DNA from: Mermis nigrescens
Lineage: Eukaryota; Nematoda; Enoplea; Mermithida; Mermithidae
DNA: 64,000 nt
Direction: 5' to 3'
NCBI GenBank assembly: GCA_036768485.1
Contig: JAVLUZ010000654.1
Coordinates: 1-64,000 of the forward strand
Below are positions 18,002 to 30,693 of this stretch, one piece after another. The position numbers were made by a program, and so were the translations under genes. A model generated the notes under the pieces. The model did not search any database and had not been told where the DNA came from. It saw nothing but the letters and a program-made list of their open reading frames with translations. How positions within the stretch are numbered: position 1 is the stretch's first letter; each line of letters starts with the position of its first letter.

Positions 18002-21000
18002 CTTAAAGGGCAAAATAGTCGAAATTAATTCAGCCATACATGATCTGGGGGTCGGAATTAAGTTTCACCAGAAAATTTTTAATCCCCCCTCCGAAAATTC
18101 ACATCCACCCAACATTCTCGATTTTCCGGAAAATTCCAAAAAGTTCGTAGATAAGGTGCTGCTTTGAACAATCTTAGCCATCTGTTTGCACAAAAGTGTC
18201 GAATTTTTCAGCGCTTCGCGCCACATACCCATTTTCTGATTATATTATCTTCAATTTATTCGATTTTTTTGATTTTTTCAAATTTCTTTGCTAGTAAGAT
18301 AAAGCATCGTCAGAAACGTCTAAAGACGACTTTTTTTATTTTTGAGCACAAAAAGGAACTTTAAAATTTCACCCTCCAGAATTCCCAGGCTGTGCATGTC
18401 TGAATCAAACTATAGTTTTTTCTTGTAATAATTCATATATTCCGATTTCATAAATAGTTTAAGAAACATTTATTCGCACTCATAGTGAAGTAAATAAAGG
18501 AAACTCCAAGCTGAAATTTTTTTCAGAACATTCAGCTGAGTTTTATGCGTTCCACAGCGAGAAAATATTTAAAATTTCGGCGCTTCGCGTCATTGATTGC
18601 ATAAATATAGCCATTTAACATTCTTATCTCCATAAATGTGCAAAATTGAGCTTAAAAGGATAAAAATGTCGAAATCTGCACTGCTTACCATTACAAAGCT
18701 ACAAAATTAAGGTTAAAGGGATAAAGATGTCTAAGATTTCCCACCACACATGGGCATAGGTTTTGGAAAATTAGGTACTGTACTGTCAGACGATTTTGAA
18801 AAAACGAAAGGTGCTGCAAGCCAATTTTTGAGCTTACTGCGGAAAAAAGGCCGAAAATCATACCTTATAAGAGTAAAAAATTTTTCGGTGCTTCGCGCCG
18901 TATCGATAAATTTTTCGATTTTTTTATCGCTAGAAACTCGCGAATCGGTAAGGCTTCACTAATGAGAGCCAAGAAATCCACTTTAGCGCACACATGTAAC
19001 CATTTTACAATACCCTAAAATTTACATGCGCAGAATGTACATTGACTCATGAGGACCGTATTTGTACTTGTGCAAGCAAACCTTGTACAAAAAAACAATG
19101 ACCACAATTTACTGTGTGGCCATTCCTGAATTAAACCCCCTCTGGCCACCTCTACCTTGCCCATGTATGTGTTCCATATAAGATTTTGCATTGTTTGATC
19201 TCAAAAAGACTACAAAATTAAATTTGAAAGACTCAAAAATACTGAAATTTTTCCTGAATCTCGTAATTTTCTATCTTTTATCACCACAAGCTGGATCCGA
19301 AAATGTAAACGGGTCGAGAAATATCTTCTTTTTACGTAAAATTGCGTCCGAAGGATTTTCGAAATTGTGACGCTTCCCATTCCTGGAATAAAATCCTGGA
19401 TATGAAATTGCATTGATTTAGATATATATTTAACCTAAACATGTTATTATCACGTCACATATCCAGCTATCCAGAACAGAATATGAAACTATTAATCAAC
19501 CAGACGACTTATTTGGCCAAGGCCGAAAATTAGCCGCGAAGTATAATATAAAAGTCAGTATGATGGGCGACATGCGCAGCTATGTCATGAAATAAAAAGT
19601 ATTGAATCCTATATAAAATTTTTCCGTCTGACTGTATATCTGAATTATATATTTGTTCTTGTGGATGACCTGGCTCCTAGATATACGCTGATTTCTTACT
19701 AAGCAATAGCTACTATTAGCATGTTAGAGATCATACATGCACAGCATAAAAATTCGAGGGCAGGGGTTCAAAACCAAAAAAATTTTCTAAAGTGCCCTTT
19801 TTAGGCTCAGAAACGATGGGTATGCGTCAAAAACAACATTCGTTGACGTTCTGATGATGTTGTGTCTTTTTAGAACACAAAAGTAATAAAAAATCAAAAA
19901 AATATATAAAGAAAATCGAGTAAATTGGACAAAATATAGTCATTCTATAGGCAGCTAGACTTATTATACGAAAATCATACAGGGAAGATGTTTTTTCTTA
20001 CTAAGTCCAATTTGGCACGGACACGTGATTGAAACATCTTCAGCAAGTTCTTACGTAATTGGGCGAAACAATATCAACACTAGTTGCAATTTTCAGTATT
20101 TTAACAAATTAGTGGTATCATTCAATCTTATCTAATATCTTTATATGACGACTGAGTCGTACACATTTCGGTGTATATACATTTATGCGTAATTATCCAC
20201 ATTTGAGATAAGGGAGGAAATGATACATTCTGCGCAGGTCGTCACGTCACTAATTATTATGCCAGGATCACGTAATATAGGTCAAATTACGCACAAAAGG
20301 CAACTATGCAATTTTGAGGTCAACAAATGCAATTTTAGATAAGGAATTTTATGAAGATTATCACTAACGTAATCAACGTGAAAACGCATTTTCACATGAT
20401 TCTTTATGACAAACATGAGGAACGAGCATAAGACTTAGCACGAGACTGCATTAGTCATGGTTTTGAAATAAGCTAAGCATTTAATTCTCGATTAAAACGA
20501 TTCGAATAGTGAACTGATGTAATAAATCTGTTAATGAGCTTACGGAATCTAAACGGCAGGGGCAAATTTAAAGGTCCAGTGGACGGCCACCCCTCCCCCA
20601 CTGACATAACATAGTTGGCGAAGAAATGAACGGACATGTAATTAAATGATTTTTGGCCATCAATTCTCGAATTTTGCCGGATAATACCTAGTGCACAAAT
20701 TTTGAAATTTCGCGAAGCTGAGCGTGAAATGCTTCAAAGGGCTTGTGTATATGTGACTGCAAAAGCACAAGTTTCTGATCGTCCTTCTGCCTAAATTTCA
20801 CAAATTTTCAGGTGCTTAACACCGGATTGTCGCTGAAGTCAAAAAATTTGATCGGTCAGATTTAGTTTATATGTATCAGGGCAGTAACTTGATCAGTTTT
20901 TAATTTATATGCATACGACTAGCGATTTAACGGCAATTTAACTACGAATTAGGGTAAGGATTTGCATATTTCTACTTCTACGAGGATTTGCTACTATAGC

Positions 21001-24000
21001 TAGACTAGAACGATCTATTTCAGTTTAGGAAATAAATTCATTCCCCATCTGTATGATTTGTCTTCTGAACATTTCGTCATACAAAGATTAATACAAAAAT
21101 TCAACGCATTACGAAGATCATGCGTATAAAGGAGTTGTGTGCCAAAAGATTGATGTGACTATGACACGTTACTATCGTGTTCGCATATTGGCTAGCAAAG
21201 CAGGAATGTGTAAGAAACATAATTTCAAAAATTTATCGAGTTAATTGCCCTTTCTAAATATTTAAATTTGAAATGTGACCAAAACAAGATAATTTATACA
21301 GAATTTCACAAAAATTTTCCTCTTAATAGAATTTTTTTCTTTTTCAATTTTCAATTCACAATTTCTTTTAATTCTTAGTACTCTTTATTTTATTAATCCT
21401 TATTAAAAAACAGTGTTTAAGGGTATACCTTCACTGCAAGCAAGTACAGGGTGTCCCACCTAACTATCCCAACTACTTTTTCGTAATAACTCTGCTAATT
21501 CTTGATATTTGTTGATGATTTTCTGGACATAGTTGGAAAGTCCAATAGGAAACTGGATGACATGATAAAGTTGCGTTTGCTCGTTCATGGTGTAAGCCAC
21601 AAAAGTTTGTGTAAACCTTAGTTTTTGCAGGCTATCCCACCTATGTAGTTATCCAAACAACATATTATCTCGCGTTAGGTCCATCAATACTTGATATTTT
21701 TGAAAAGTTTTTTGAACGAATGTAGAAGATATAATAAGCCATCGACTTATAAAGTTAAGGCATGATTTGGTTACATACTGTCTAAAATACAGCATTTCTA
21801 CAGAACTAACTTTTTTAAGCCATGCAAAAATTGTTGTACTAACTTGTGACAGCAATTTCTCATGAACTTGTGCAAACCCATTCAACAATTTATTTTATTG
21901 GTTCACAAGCATTCTTATGGTTTGAATCGTGGACTACGAATTGATCGCAAAATGCATTTATTTTTGAAAGGGCATGCTATCAAAAATCTAAGGTTTACAC
22001 AAAACTCCGGCAGTTTACATCACGAACTAGCAAAACCGATCAAACCTTGTCAGTCAGTTTTCTATTAAACGAAGTTATTAAGAATAAACATGTAGGATTG
22101 TAAGGCGGAACAGACACCCTGTATATCCAGAAGAAAGGAAATCATATATATGAAAAAACCAAAATTTTCATGACAGTAGAACTGAGGCAAAGCTTGTATA
22201 ATAAATAATCCATTTTTAGGTACGAGTACACGGCTATCAACTTAATATTGACGCTGATCGTATGATAAAAAATAATAACATATCATTATCAACTTCTAGG
22301 GAAAGGTATAAGGCTTCAAAAATCTACTTCATGGAGTGTTTCGCTCGTTACTTTTGTTTTATTCCATCCATATATGTTAACATTTTTCATAAAAATCAAA
22401 ATAAATGCAGCGAAACCATTATCATAAGGAGTATGAGATCACCTTAAAAGCATATGCAGGAAATTGTGAACGGGCAAGCGCAAAACCGAACAATATCAGA
22501 AAGATCTTCCTTGAAATAAATGTTATCTAAGGAAATAATTAGGTACATACATGTAAGAGGGGTGGGGATCCCCCACCTAAAGTTGGTTGTCTTCCCAGAA
22601 CCAGAAAATTTTTGACCTCCAATTTTTGAAAAGAATTGAATTTTTTGGCCGTTTTTAGGTGTTTTCGGGCCAATTTTAAAGCCCTAACATGTATGACTAG
22701 GTACCTATGAATAATAATGTATTTTGTGGAAGCCTGAACATCTTCAGAGTGAGTGTAATTCCAACGAATTGTCTGGGTAATACAAATAGTGCCTCTTGAG
22801 AAAGAACTATCCTAAATGGCAATGGTGGGCCCAATATTTTCGTACAGAAAATAATACTGTAACTTTTCATGAATATTTATTTGACTGCTATTTACCTGCA
22901 GAATAGCGTTTTTCGTCGCGCATGTCTCGATGATTTTACTTTGGCCATTTCTGGCGCGAAAATTTTCGCAAAATTTTCTAGAAATTCTTGAAAATTTTAC
23001 AAAAGTTATATACAGGGTGGCCCATAAAAAAGGCTACATTCCAATTTGACAGGTCATTACTTCGGCTCATGTAAACTTCAAACTTTCAAACTGGCTGCGT
23101 TCGATAGATAAAAGTCTCTTCTTTCTAAATGTGCAAAAAATTTTAGCCAAGTTACAGTGTTTCGGGCCCTAAGGCAATTTGTTTACACCCTACTTCAATA
23201 TTGTGTAAACGCCAATAGCGTCATTGGTCCTGCCATTAATTTGCACCCTGTTTTAACGATATCCAGAGATTTTTAACTCGATAGGACGCGTATCTATTCC
23301 GGAGATTTAAAAATGTGCTAATTAATTTTTGTGACTGGAAATATTGTCAAAAATATCAAAAAATAATAACAACATACACGGTAATGTGATTCAATGCAGA
23401 AACCCTGGGGTTTAAGCAGTGAGGTGTAAACAAATTGCTGTATTGCAGGTACCGCTGAAAGCTGGCCAAGATTTTTAATGTTGATCAAATAAAGACATGT
23501 TTACCTATCTAATGCAGCTGAGTCTTAAAATTTTATTTTAAGATGACCTAAGGTTATAGCGTATTAACAAATGTAGCCTTTTTAATGGGCCACCCTGTAT
23601 AATGCTGTCAAAGTTGAACTTATATTGTTTAGGCACAGTGAGTGCGGATAGAGAATTTGTAATATAACGATTTAGTTTCAATTGTAGTCGGCATATAGCT
23701 ATAAGATGCAAGCGATCCAGATATATTCCTACAAAGTGTTTCATTATTAATTCATCCTTAAAGTATTATTGATAAACAACAAAGTAATGAAAATACAAAT
23801 AGTGCCTCTTGAGAATACAAATAGTGCCTCTTGAGCAAGAACTATCCTAAATGGCAATGGTGGGCTCAATATTTTCGTACGGTAAACGGTACTGTAACTT
23901 CCTCATGAATACATTAACAAAGTCTAAACAAGAAGTAAGGATCAAGCGCCTTGAAAGATCACTGTTGGAAGAAATAAGCAAAAAAATAAATGCTAGCAGC

Positions 24001-27000
24001 ACAAAAGCAGAACTAATTTTAAAAGCATTTGGTCAAAGTAAAAGTGGAATAAGTCATATAAAACTTCATATGTTCCAACTTGAAATTTTACAAAGTCTAA
24101 ATTATAAAATTTATTTAACAAAAAAGAACGGAACAGATTACCAGATCATGTTGCTGCATCTCAAAACAGTGGTTTGTTCAAAAAAGAGCTGCGTAACATT
24201 GATTATTACAAATTTCATGATGGGGCATACCTAGTATCACTCCGTGATGTGTATGTCCTTTTGTTCAATCGCCATTTTCTTATGTATTCGTGTTTTACTT
24301 AATTTCGTGTATTACTTCTGAACAATAAATACTTTCTTGTCTTGTCTAAATGTAATTACCTTCGTCTCTCTAATATTCTTTTCGGACCAGTGGCGGATCT
24401 AGGATTTTCTGAGAGAGGGGAACCCAAAATTTTTCTACAAAGTGTCGAACATTTTTCAAAAATTCGTACCTATATTATGCTCAAGGTACCGCTTTTTGCT
24501 CTCTTTTGATAGGCAGAATTATTTTTGATGCAAAAAATGAAAAATTTTCGAAATTCCCGAAGTTTCCTACGAAAAACTGGCGAAAGTAACAAAGAAATCG
24601 ACACAAATTGACGAAAAACACTTTAGAATTCATTGTAGGAGTTAAAAAATGTTTGTTTTGCACAAAAATACTCTTATGACGTAAATTCAAGTCTTTTAGA
24701 GCGCCAAGAGAGTCAGTAAATGTCATTAATGAGTACTATGCCGGTGCGAAGCTCCATAAAAATTTGAAGAATCATGATAAAAACGGCTAAAATCATCAAA
24801 AAACACAAATCTATTCTTCATTGCGCCCAAATAATTTTTGACGACAGGGGGAGGGCCGAAATCCGCCAGGGCATCGGACCCTTTTTTGGAAAAGCGGCGT
24901 GCCACCCCCTCTTAAATCCAGTGGCGGACCTAGGATTCTCCTAACAGTGAGCGGTACCCCAACTTTTACAAACACAGTCGGGAATAGGTCCGAAAAATTG
25001 TCCTCCACGTGCGAATTAGCGTTTTTTCGGCGTTTTGCGTTGTCTACTTTTATTTAAAATCGCTTTTGGTGCTACATTGATTCGAGAAATTTTCAACAAT
25101 TTTGCTCGAATCAATCATAAAATTTATCTGACTTTAGTGAAAATCTGGCGCGAAGCGCCGGAAAATTCGTGAAATTAAAAAGGAAGACGTTTAAAAGCTT
25201 CAATTAATGCTCTATCACCTGTATTTGTAGCGTTTGACGAGGGACGTCTAAATTTTTTTGAAGTTATGCTTGAAAATAGAAGAAAACTATATAAAAAAGA
25301 TTTTCTATTTAATTCGCTTTTAAACCTATTTTCAAAAAACATAACTTCAGCGCTACCAGGAAAGTACATAAATGTCAATAATAGGATATGTCCACCGCTG
25401 TAAAAATTTGAGAAATTAAGATTACTGAGGGCCAAAAATCATTGCAAATTATAATTCCATTCTTTGTCTTGCCAAATATTTTTGGCCGATTATGGAAAGG
25501 GCGGCCGCCCACTCCCTTAAATCCGCCTAAGCAAGCCATACATATATCTGATCGGTAGTGATTAGGCAAGCTTCTACTCACACCTTCTAATATAAGGATA
25601 GGAAATAGAATTATTTAAATTAATAAATGATTTTAAATAGGTGGTGCTTTTCCTAGTTTAGTTTATACGCGCTTTTATAACAATTCACCTTGCCCTCGCA
25701 TTAGATAATTAGCAAATTTTCTACAGCTAACTGGATGACCAGTTCTCTCGCAGTTATCTTCCCAGACCTTCATTGCTGATGATACATCCTTCTTTATCTG
25801 TTCGTAATAATTCCCCAACAGCTCACAACCTGAAAAACGATGACTGATAAATTTTACCGAAAAAATTTTAGTTTGACAAATATCTATATACAAACAGGTA
25901 GTAAAGTCAACTAGTGCGTTGAAAAATTTGTATTGTAATTTCAACTAAATATTAGCCCTTTAATAGATAGCCGCAAACAAAAATATTAATCTGGCAAAGA
26001 GTTAACATTTCGCTACTTTTCAACTCAATTTTAGACATTTTCGCAAGCTAATCGACGCTTATGGCATTTTCATCATTTCGAATCAATTCAAGGGCATTTA
26101 GTTCATGCGAAAAGATGCAGAAAAAAATTATGGCATTATTTATATTTTTGTCCCCAAAAATTTTGCGCCAGCTGAAAAAACTTAGCCAGATATAAAGATG
26201 TTTTTGCTCAATTTTGTCCAGCACCAAGCAACTGAAAGTTTCAGTACTTGTTCATCCAAAATAGTTATGTCCGTTACCATACATGTACCGCATGGGAATT
26301 CTAAGAGGTCAGACCAAAAATTTTTTAAAAAGTGCCTTTTCCGGGATTAAAAACGATAGGTTACCGTCAAGGACACTGTTTTTGACGTTTTAAACAATAC
26401 GCTTTGTAAGAACATAAAAACAAAAAATCACGAAAAAAATTTGAGAAAAAATCGATTAAGTTGAACAAAATATAGTCAAGAAATGTGTTAATAGCGCGAA
26501 GCAAAATTTAAAATGCTTTTAAAAACATGATTCACAATTTTTGCGAGAAATCGAAAATTTCAGGGAATGGGGGTCAAAGCGAGCCATTCCGGGGGAAGTC
26601 ACCCCCCAAGAACCGTACCTGTCTAAAGGTGACAACCCTTCCTCATTCACTCATTCCTCGAAATCGTTTGAATTTTCAAGTTCCTTATTCTCCTCATGAG
26701 ATACAAAAAGTGCTATTTTTCAACAGCGAACTTTTTTCTCTACATTTTCTTTCATTTTTTCTCCGTCTTTCTTCCCGCTTTTTTCTCGTATTGATGACTT
26801 CTTATTATTCGCAACAACGTTGAGGAAAAAAGCAAAAAGTCGTCCACGCACGACTTTTATTATTCTATAACAATAATTTTTGACTTATAATCTATTCCTC
26901 ATTCAATGATTCCTCGAAATCGTTTGACTTTTCGAGTTCCTTATTCTCCTCATGAGATATAAAAACTGATATCTTTCAACAGAGAACTGGCAGTCATTCG

Positions 27001-27651
27001 TTCTCACAATCTAGAGAATACTGAATTGATATAAAGATCGGCTTCAGAATTCAAAATTATAATCTCTAGAATTTTCGAATTAAAATCTCAAGTAAACGTC
27101 GGCTCAAGATTTTAGAATTAGAAATTCTAAAATCTCGAAGAATGTTTTTGATGTAGCTATGATTTACTGAATATTTCAAATTTTTTGATTCCGGGAATTT
27201 TATTTTTGGCTTTGCTTTGCTCAACTATATGTTGACTTTTCGGTAAAGCATAAAGCGCTGAAAAAATCTGCTACTCTGGTGAAGAGACGGACTTAAAATT
27301 GCTTGCTTTCGACGGGAAATCACATAAATTACGCGATAATTAGATTAAACCGGATAAAAAGACATTCCAATTCGCTTTTATTCTTTTTGTTCAAGCAAGT
27401 TCTCAGCAAAATCTCCACTATTTTCTCAATTCAACTACTTTTGTAGTCGATTTACATTAATTTAACAAATTGTCTATTGTGAATAGGGATTGTGAAATCC
27501 GTTGGTGAAAAATAAACGGAATCAAAAATCAAACAGAATTGGTACCTTCAACGTTCTTTTCACTCAAGCAACTGAATCTGTATTCCGTAAACAAGTTTTC
27601 CAAATATTCCAAAACCTCTGGTTTTTCAAATATGGTGGATGGATAGGCCAT
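17786..27651 (-). CDS. COA7: COA7-like cytochrome c oxidase assembly factor, exons 1-3 (3' end not found)
   Basis: Minus-strand exons 27651-27546, 25829-25689 and 18001-17786 join in phase 1 each time into 154 residues. Vertebrate COA7 has 231, so about 70 residues are missing. COA7 is a Sel1-repeat protein of the mitochondrial intermembrane space needed for complex IV assembly. The fit covers the N-terminus (LEYLENL against SFLENM, then SCLSEKN), the first repeat GCELLGNYYEQIKKD with paired Cys, and two further repeats with A-C-x(n)-A-C-F spacing (KACENNDAAACFF, KACELQHQGACFAA). Each middle exon is roughly a Sel1-repeat module with symmetric 1-1 phase. The donor at 17785 (GTAGGC) demands another exon below 17.78 kb; I could not find it, so it may be short and hidden or outside the window. 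Introns hold DNA elements and a LINE tail. Confidence 0.85.
18033..18400. mobile_element. Family A MITE
   Basis: Starts CATACATGATCTGGGG, has gcgcttcgcgcc at about 18212, ends ggctgtgcatgtctg. Confidence 0.75.
18726..19172. mobile_element. Family E MITE
   Basis: Starts CACACATGGGC, ends ttgcccATGTATG. Matches 42418-42877 through most of its length; palindrome ggtgcttcgcgcc. Confidence 0.75.
19173..21444. other. No gene; family A fragment
   Basis: 19731-19945 is a truncated family A copy (CATACATGCACAGCAT start). The rest is AT-rich and unclassified, without ORFs that look real. Confidence 0.4.
21445..22124. mobile_element. DNA element with TACAGGGTGTC ends
   Basis: Left TACAGGGTGTCCCAC, right gacaccctgta, TA at both edges. 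Two internal ctatcccac-type tracts. No transposase. Confidence 0.6.
22547..22697. mobile_element. Family B MITE
   Basis: CATACATGTAAGAGG start and taacATGTATG end; short version. Confidence 0.7.
22783..22880. repeat. Direct repeat, left copy
   Basis: From aatacaaatagtgcctcttg through cctaaatggcaatggtgggc to actgtaact. The second copy at 23793-23905 has its first 22 bp duplicated. Confidence 0.85.
23011..23600. mobile_element. Mariner-like non-autonomous element, 590 bp
   Basis: Inverted ends TACAGGGTGGCCCATAAAAA and its inverse at 23569-23600 extend about 31 bp and sit next to TA. No transposase. Confidence 0.85.
23793..23905. repeat. Direct repeat, right copy
   Basis: Second copy of 22783-22880, with ATACAAATAGTGCCTCTTGA present twice in tandem. 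Confidence 0.85.
24129..24302 (+). mobile_element. LINE-like tail fragment
   Basis: Frame RNRLPDHVAASQNSGLFKKEL to TAA resembles the C-terminal N-x-LP-x-x-V...FK motif of non-LTR retrotransposon ORF2. AATAAA follows at about 24327, which fits a LINE 3' end. The upstream 23.9-24.1 kb is probably the same decayed element. Confidence 0.4.
24389..24915. mobile_element. Family D element
   Basis: Opens cagtggcggatctaggattt and ends in a GC-rich aaatccagtgg that overlaps the start of the next copy. Confidence 0.65.
24918..25540. mobile_element. Family D element, tandem neighbour
   Basis: Opens agtggcggacctaggattc, has ggcgcgaagcgccgg at 25148, ends cccttaaatccgcct. Confidence 0.7.
25689..25829 (-). 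CDS. COA7: COA7-like exon 2
   Basis: Acceptor gtttttcag, donor GTGAAT, phase 1 in and out. It encodes one Sel1-like repeat with Cys in NCERTGHPVSCRKFANY, matching human NCEENQHSDSCYKLGAY. Confidence 0.9.
26277..26620. mobile_element. Family A MITE
   Basis: Starts CATACATGTACCGCATGG; the palindrome is half lost (gcgcgaagc at 26492). Confidence 0.65.
26638..26985. repeat. Direct repeat pair near the COA7-like promoter
   Basis: 26638-26735 and 26893-26985 share ttcctcgaaatcgtttga and gttccttattctcctcatga. Origin unknown. Confidence 0.75.
27546..27651 (-). CDS. COA7: COA7-like exon 1
   Basis: 35 codons plus one base from ATG 27651, ending before GTACCA. A good acceptor (cattttcag) lies just 17 bases upstream of the ATG, so the 5' UTR is probably spliced (cis or trans). 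Confidence 0.8.
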
Positions 27652-28320
27652 TTATTGGAATCGGAACCTGAAAATGTACGAAAGAGATCGGATAAGTGGG
27701 ACGAAAACGCAAACAGGCAACTACACTAGACAGCGAAAATATGAGGAGAGGTATACACAAAAAGCGCAAAACTACCACACAATGGCAAGAAAGTTTAGAC
27801 CCCCAGGATCCAGTAGACCCCTAATATTGAATTTCGGCATGCTTCTTTGGGGTATTTGCCAGTTTTGCACCATACAGACCTCCACAATTTGGTCGCTGCC
27901 GAAATATGATCACTACTCGTATTTCAAGCAAGTATAGGATGCATAAGAAATTTCATTGGAAATATACATATACACACCCGTATTCAGGCTCGAAGTTATG
28001 TAAGGTCGTGTGATTTGGGGTAAGGGTAATTGATAAGGGCTGTAGCTTGTAATGTCATTAAGTTTAGGCAATATACGACTCTAAAACATTTGTAAACATT
28101 AGCTGGAAATTCACTAAAACGCCTTAAGATCTAACAATCACACCAATCTAAATTGTATATAATTCGGATGTTAGATATTCCATCATCTAATTGCACAAGC
28201 GTAATCATAAAATTTTCTTAAAAAGAGCTCAAAAAGGTTAGAGAATCAAACAATAAAACAGAAAATTACATAAGTGGAAACATTCTTCACTAACACGTAG
28301 GAACTCTGATAAGATTCAGC
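27652..28320. other. Upstream region of the COA7-like gene; no other gene seen
   Basis: Holds a splice acceptor at 27668-27676 (minus strand) for a 5' UTR intron. No other recognisable content. Confidence 0.35.
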
Positions 28321-28665
28321 CACACATGATCCGGAGGGTTCATCCCCAAGAAATTTGTAACTTCCTTCAGAATTCGCAATTTTCGTAAAAAATGCGCTGT
28401 TTTAGGCGATTTCAGCTACATATCTGTTTGCTCAAGAGTGTAAAATTTCCGCGCTCCGCGCCATTTACTCATTTTATAAACTACACATCGTTCAATTAAC
28501 TCGAATTTTTCTGGTATTTTTTGTTTTTACACTATGGAAAGATAGAAAAACGTCATAAACGCCAGAAAATGATGTTTTTGACGCATATCCACCGTTTTTG
28601 AGCCCCAAAAATGTACTTTAAAATTTAAATCCGCAGAATTCCATGCTCTTTACGTCTGAATCCAG
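28321..28665. mobile_element. Family A MITE
   Basis: CACACATGATCCGGAGG start, gcgctccgcgcc at 28460, end ccatgctctttacgtctg. Confidence 0.7.
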
Positions 28666-29085
28666 TTGTGACTCCATGTTTATCTTCACTCCTAGACAAT
28701 CATGCTAATAACATGAATCGTCTTGCGACCGCTGGCGCACAAATATTAGCAGCATAAAAATATAAACAAGCATTAAGCATATTTATTGAAAGAAATATTT
28801 GATAAATGCACAAGTAAAAGGCATAAGGCGAGGAACTTTATTTGAAGATTCGATCAAGACTATTAAAACATGATTTCGAACAAGTCAAATGGAATCGTCG
28901 GCAAAATCAAAAACGCGTCTGCACTAACGAATAACGTGAGACTAACGTAGTCAACAAAGAACGTGAATCCAAACTTCGTTCAAAACATGTCTGATTCATT
29001 CTTTACATTTTCTACAGCTGATATTATCGCCTCGAAATAATTAACCTTAATTCTAGAAAACTTTGTATTGTTGTACTCAGACATG

Positions 29086-29366
29086 CACATCATAGGAATT
29101 CAGGGAAAGGGAAGAAATTAAAAGAAGCCAGTTTTAAGTCCAAAAATGCCGTGTACGCGTCAAAAACATCGTTTTTGGCATTTCTGACTATGCTCTATCT
29201 AGCCGAAAATTTGACACTTTTGAGCAAATAATTAGCTAAACACGCTTAGAAACATAAGTTTTCTAAGAACTTTTAAAATTTTTTTTAAAAACTTTCGAAA
29301 AATCGTCAATTCCGGGGGGAACGAAAAAATTTCTAAGTTGGGTGATTTTTCTGGGAAGGGAGATAC
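29086..29366. mobile_element. Family A MITE
   Basis: CAGACATGCACATCATAGG start. Its right end abuts the family J inverted pair. Confidence 0.65.
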
Positions 29367-30024
29367 CCATACGTGGGCAGCAAGAAAATTCTGGGGGGGG
29401 TGCAAGATTTTTTTGAAGGTCGAAAAATGACCTTAAAAATGGTGGTATGGCGATAAAAACACCATTTTTCGACGTTTCTCATCAAGCACTATCCATTGGC
29501 ATCAAAAAATTGCGAAAAACACGAAAAAAATTTTCAAAAATTGAATTCTGGGGGGGGGGTATTTTGGTTTCTGGGGGGGTGCATACCCCCCACGCCCAGG
29601 TGTGGAGATACCTATAAGATCATGTGTGGTTGTACTACACTTTATATATATATGTAGCTTTTTCAATTTTTCATGTACAAAAGCATTATTAAAGGAATAC
29701 AGATAAATTCGAAAGACAAGAAGCCAGCACTTATTTGATCCCTCTAAGCACAATGCGTTATCAGCACACCTGGGCGTGGGGGGGTTTGGGGGTATGCACC
29801 CCTCCCAGAAACCAAAATACCCCCAGAAATCAAAATACCCCACCCCAGAATTCAATTTTTGAAAATTTTTCGCTTTTTTCGCAATTTTTGATGCCAATGG
29901 ATAGTGCTTGATGAGAAACGTCGAAAAATGGTGTTTTTATCACCATACCACCATTTTTAAGGCCATTTTTTTGACCTTCAAAAAAATCTTGCACCCCCAG
30001 AAATTTCTTGCTGCCCACGTATGG
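29367..30024. mobile_element. Two family J units in inverted orientation (composite foldback)
   Basis: 29368-29609 and 29763-30023 are inverse copies with outer ends CCATACGTGGGCAGCAAG and CTTGCTGCCCACGTATGG and inner CACACCTGGGCGTG ends, around a 150-bp loop. Confidence 0.85.
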
Positions 30025-30220
30025 TTATCAGTCGGCGTAATCCTTGTAATGGCAAGAAATTTTGAGAGGGGTCCTCGTCCAGTTTTAGGGGTCAAGTAAC
30101 CTCTAGTTTTTTGGCTAAACATTTCAAAAAAGCAAGCACCTAGAAATGACAAAAAAAACACAAGTTTTTGCCAAAAATCGAGGGAGTCAAAACTATACTG
30201 CTTACATACCAACATTAACA

Positions 30221-30452
30221 TACATGTAACAGGGAGGATAGGGGGATCCCTCATCCAAAGTCGATTGTCCCCCCATCCCTCCAAAGCCAAAATTTTTGAC
30301 CCCGCCCCTATTTTAGGAAAAAAATTTGAATTTTTGGCCGTTTCAGGTGTTTTTTGACCGTTTTTGACCATAAATTGGAGTTCATTTAACCCCTTCCTCT
30401 ACATAACCAGGGACCCAGACCCAAAGTTTTGAGCCGTTGCATGCATGTATAT
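30221..30452. mobile_element. Family B MITE
   Basis: CATACATGTAACAGGG start, end gttgCATGCATGTA. Confidence 0.75.
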
Positions 30453-30549
30453 AGCATACATATCTAATTCGCGCAATTCGAATCAAGTCATGACATAATG
30501 CACTTGATTTACAATGACGTACGTTATGAGAGCGGAAACATCGAGATCA

Positions 30550-30693
30550 TCAATTTCCTTCACAGGCCCAGAATGACTGTAAGCGTTCGAGCCATTTATG
30601 CCAATACTTCTGCATGGCAATTTCATCGATAGCAAGCAATGTTGCGGGCTGATATTCATTCGGGTAGCAGACTAATATTAGACCACTTGTTAC
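30550..30693 (-). CDS. MGME1: MGME1-like exon 5 (C-terminus, stop)
   Basis: Acceptor atttag, phase 0. It encodes VTSGLILVCYPNE and then MQKYWHKWLERLQ, matching the human C-terminus (QCGLIVVAYK, SQYWTKWLLRLE), and ends in TGA. Confidence 0.92.
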   Translation of the reverse strand, partial: VTSGLILVCYPNEYQPATLLAIDEIAMQKYWHKWLERLQSFWACEGN

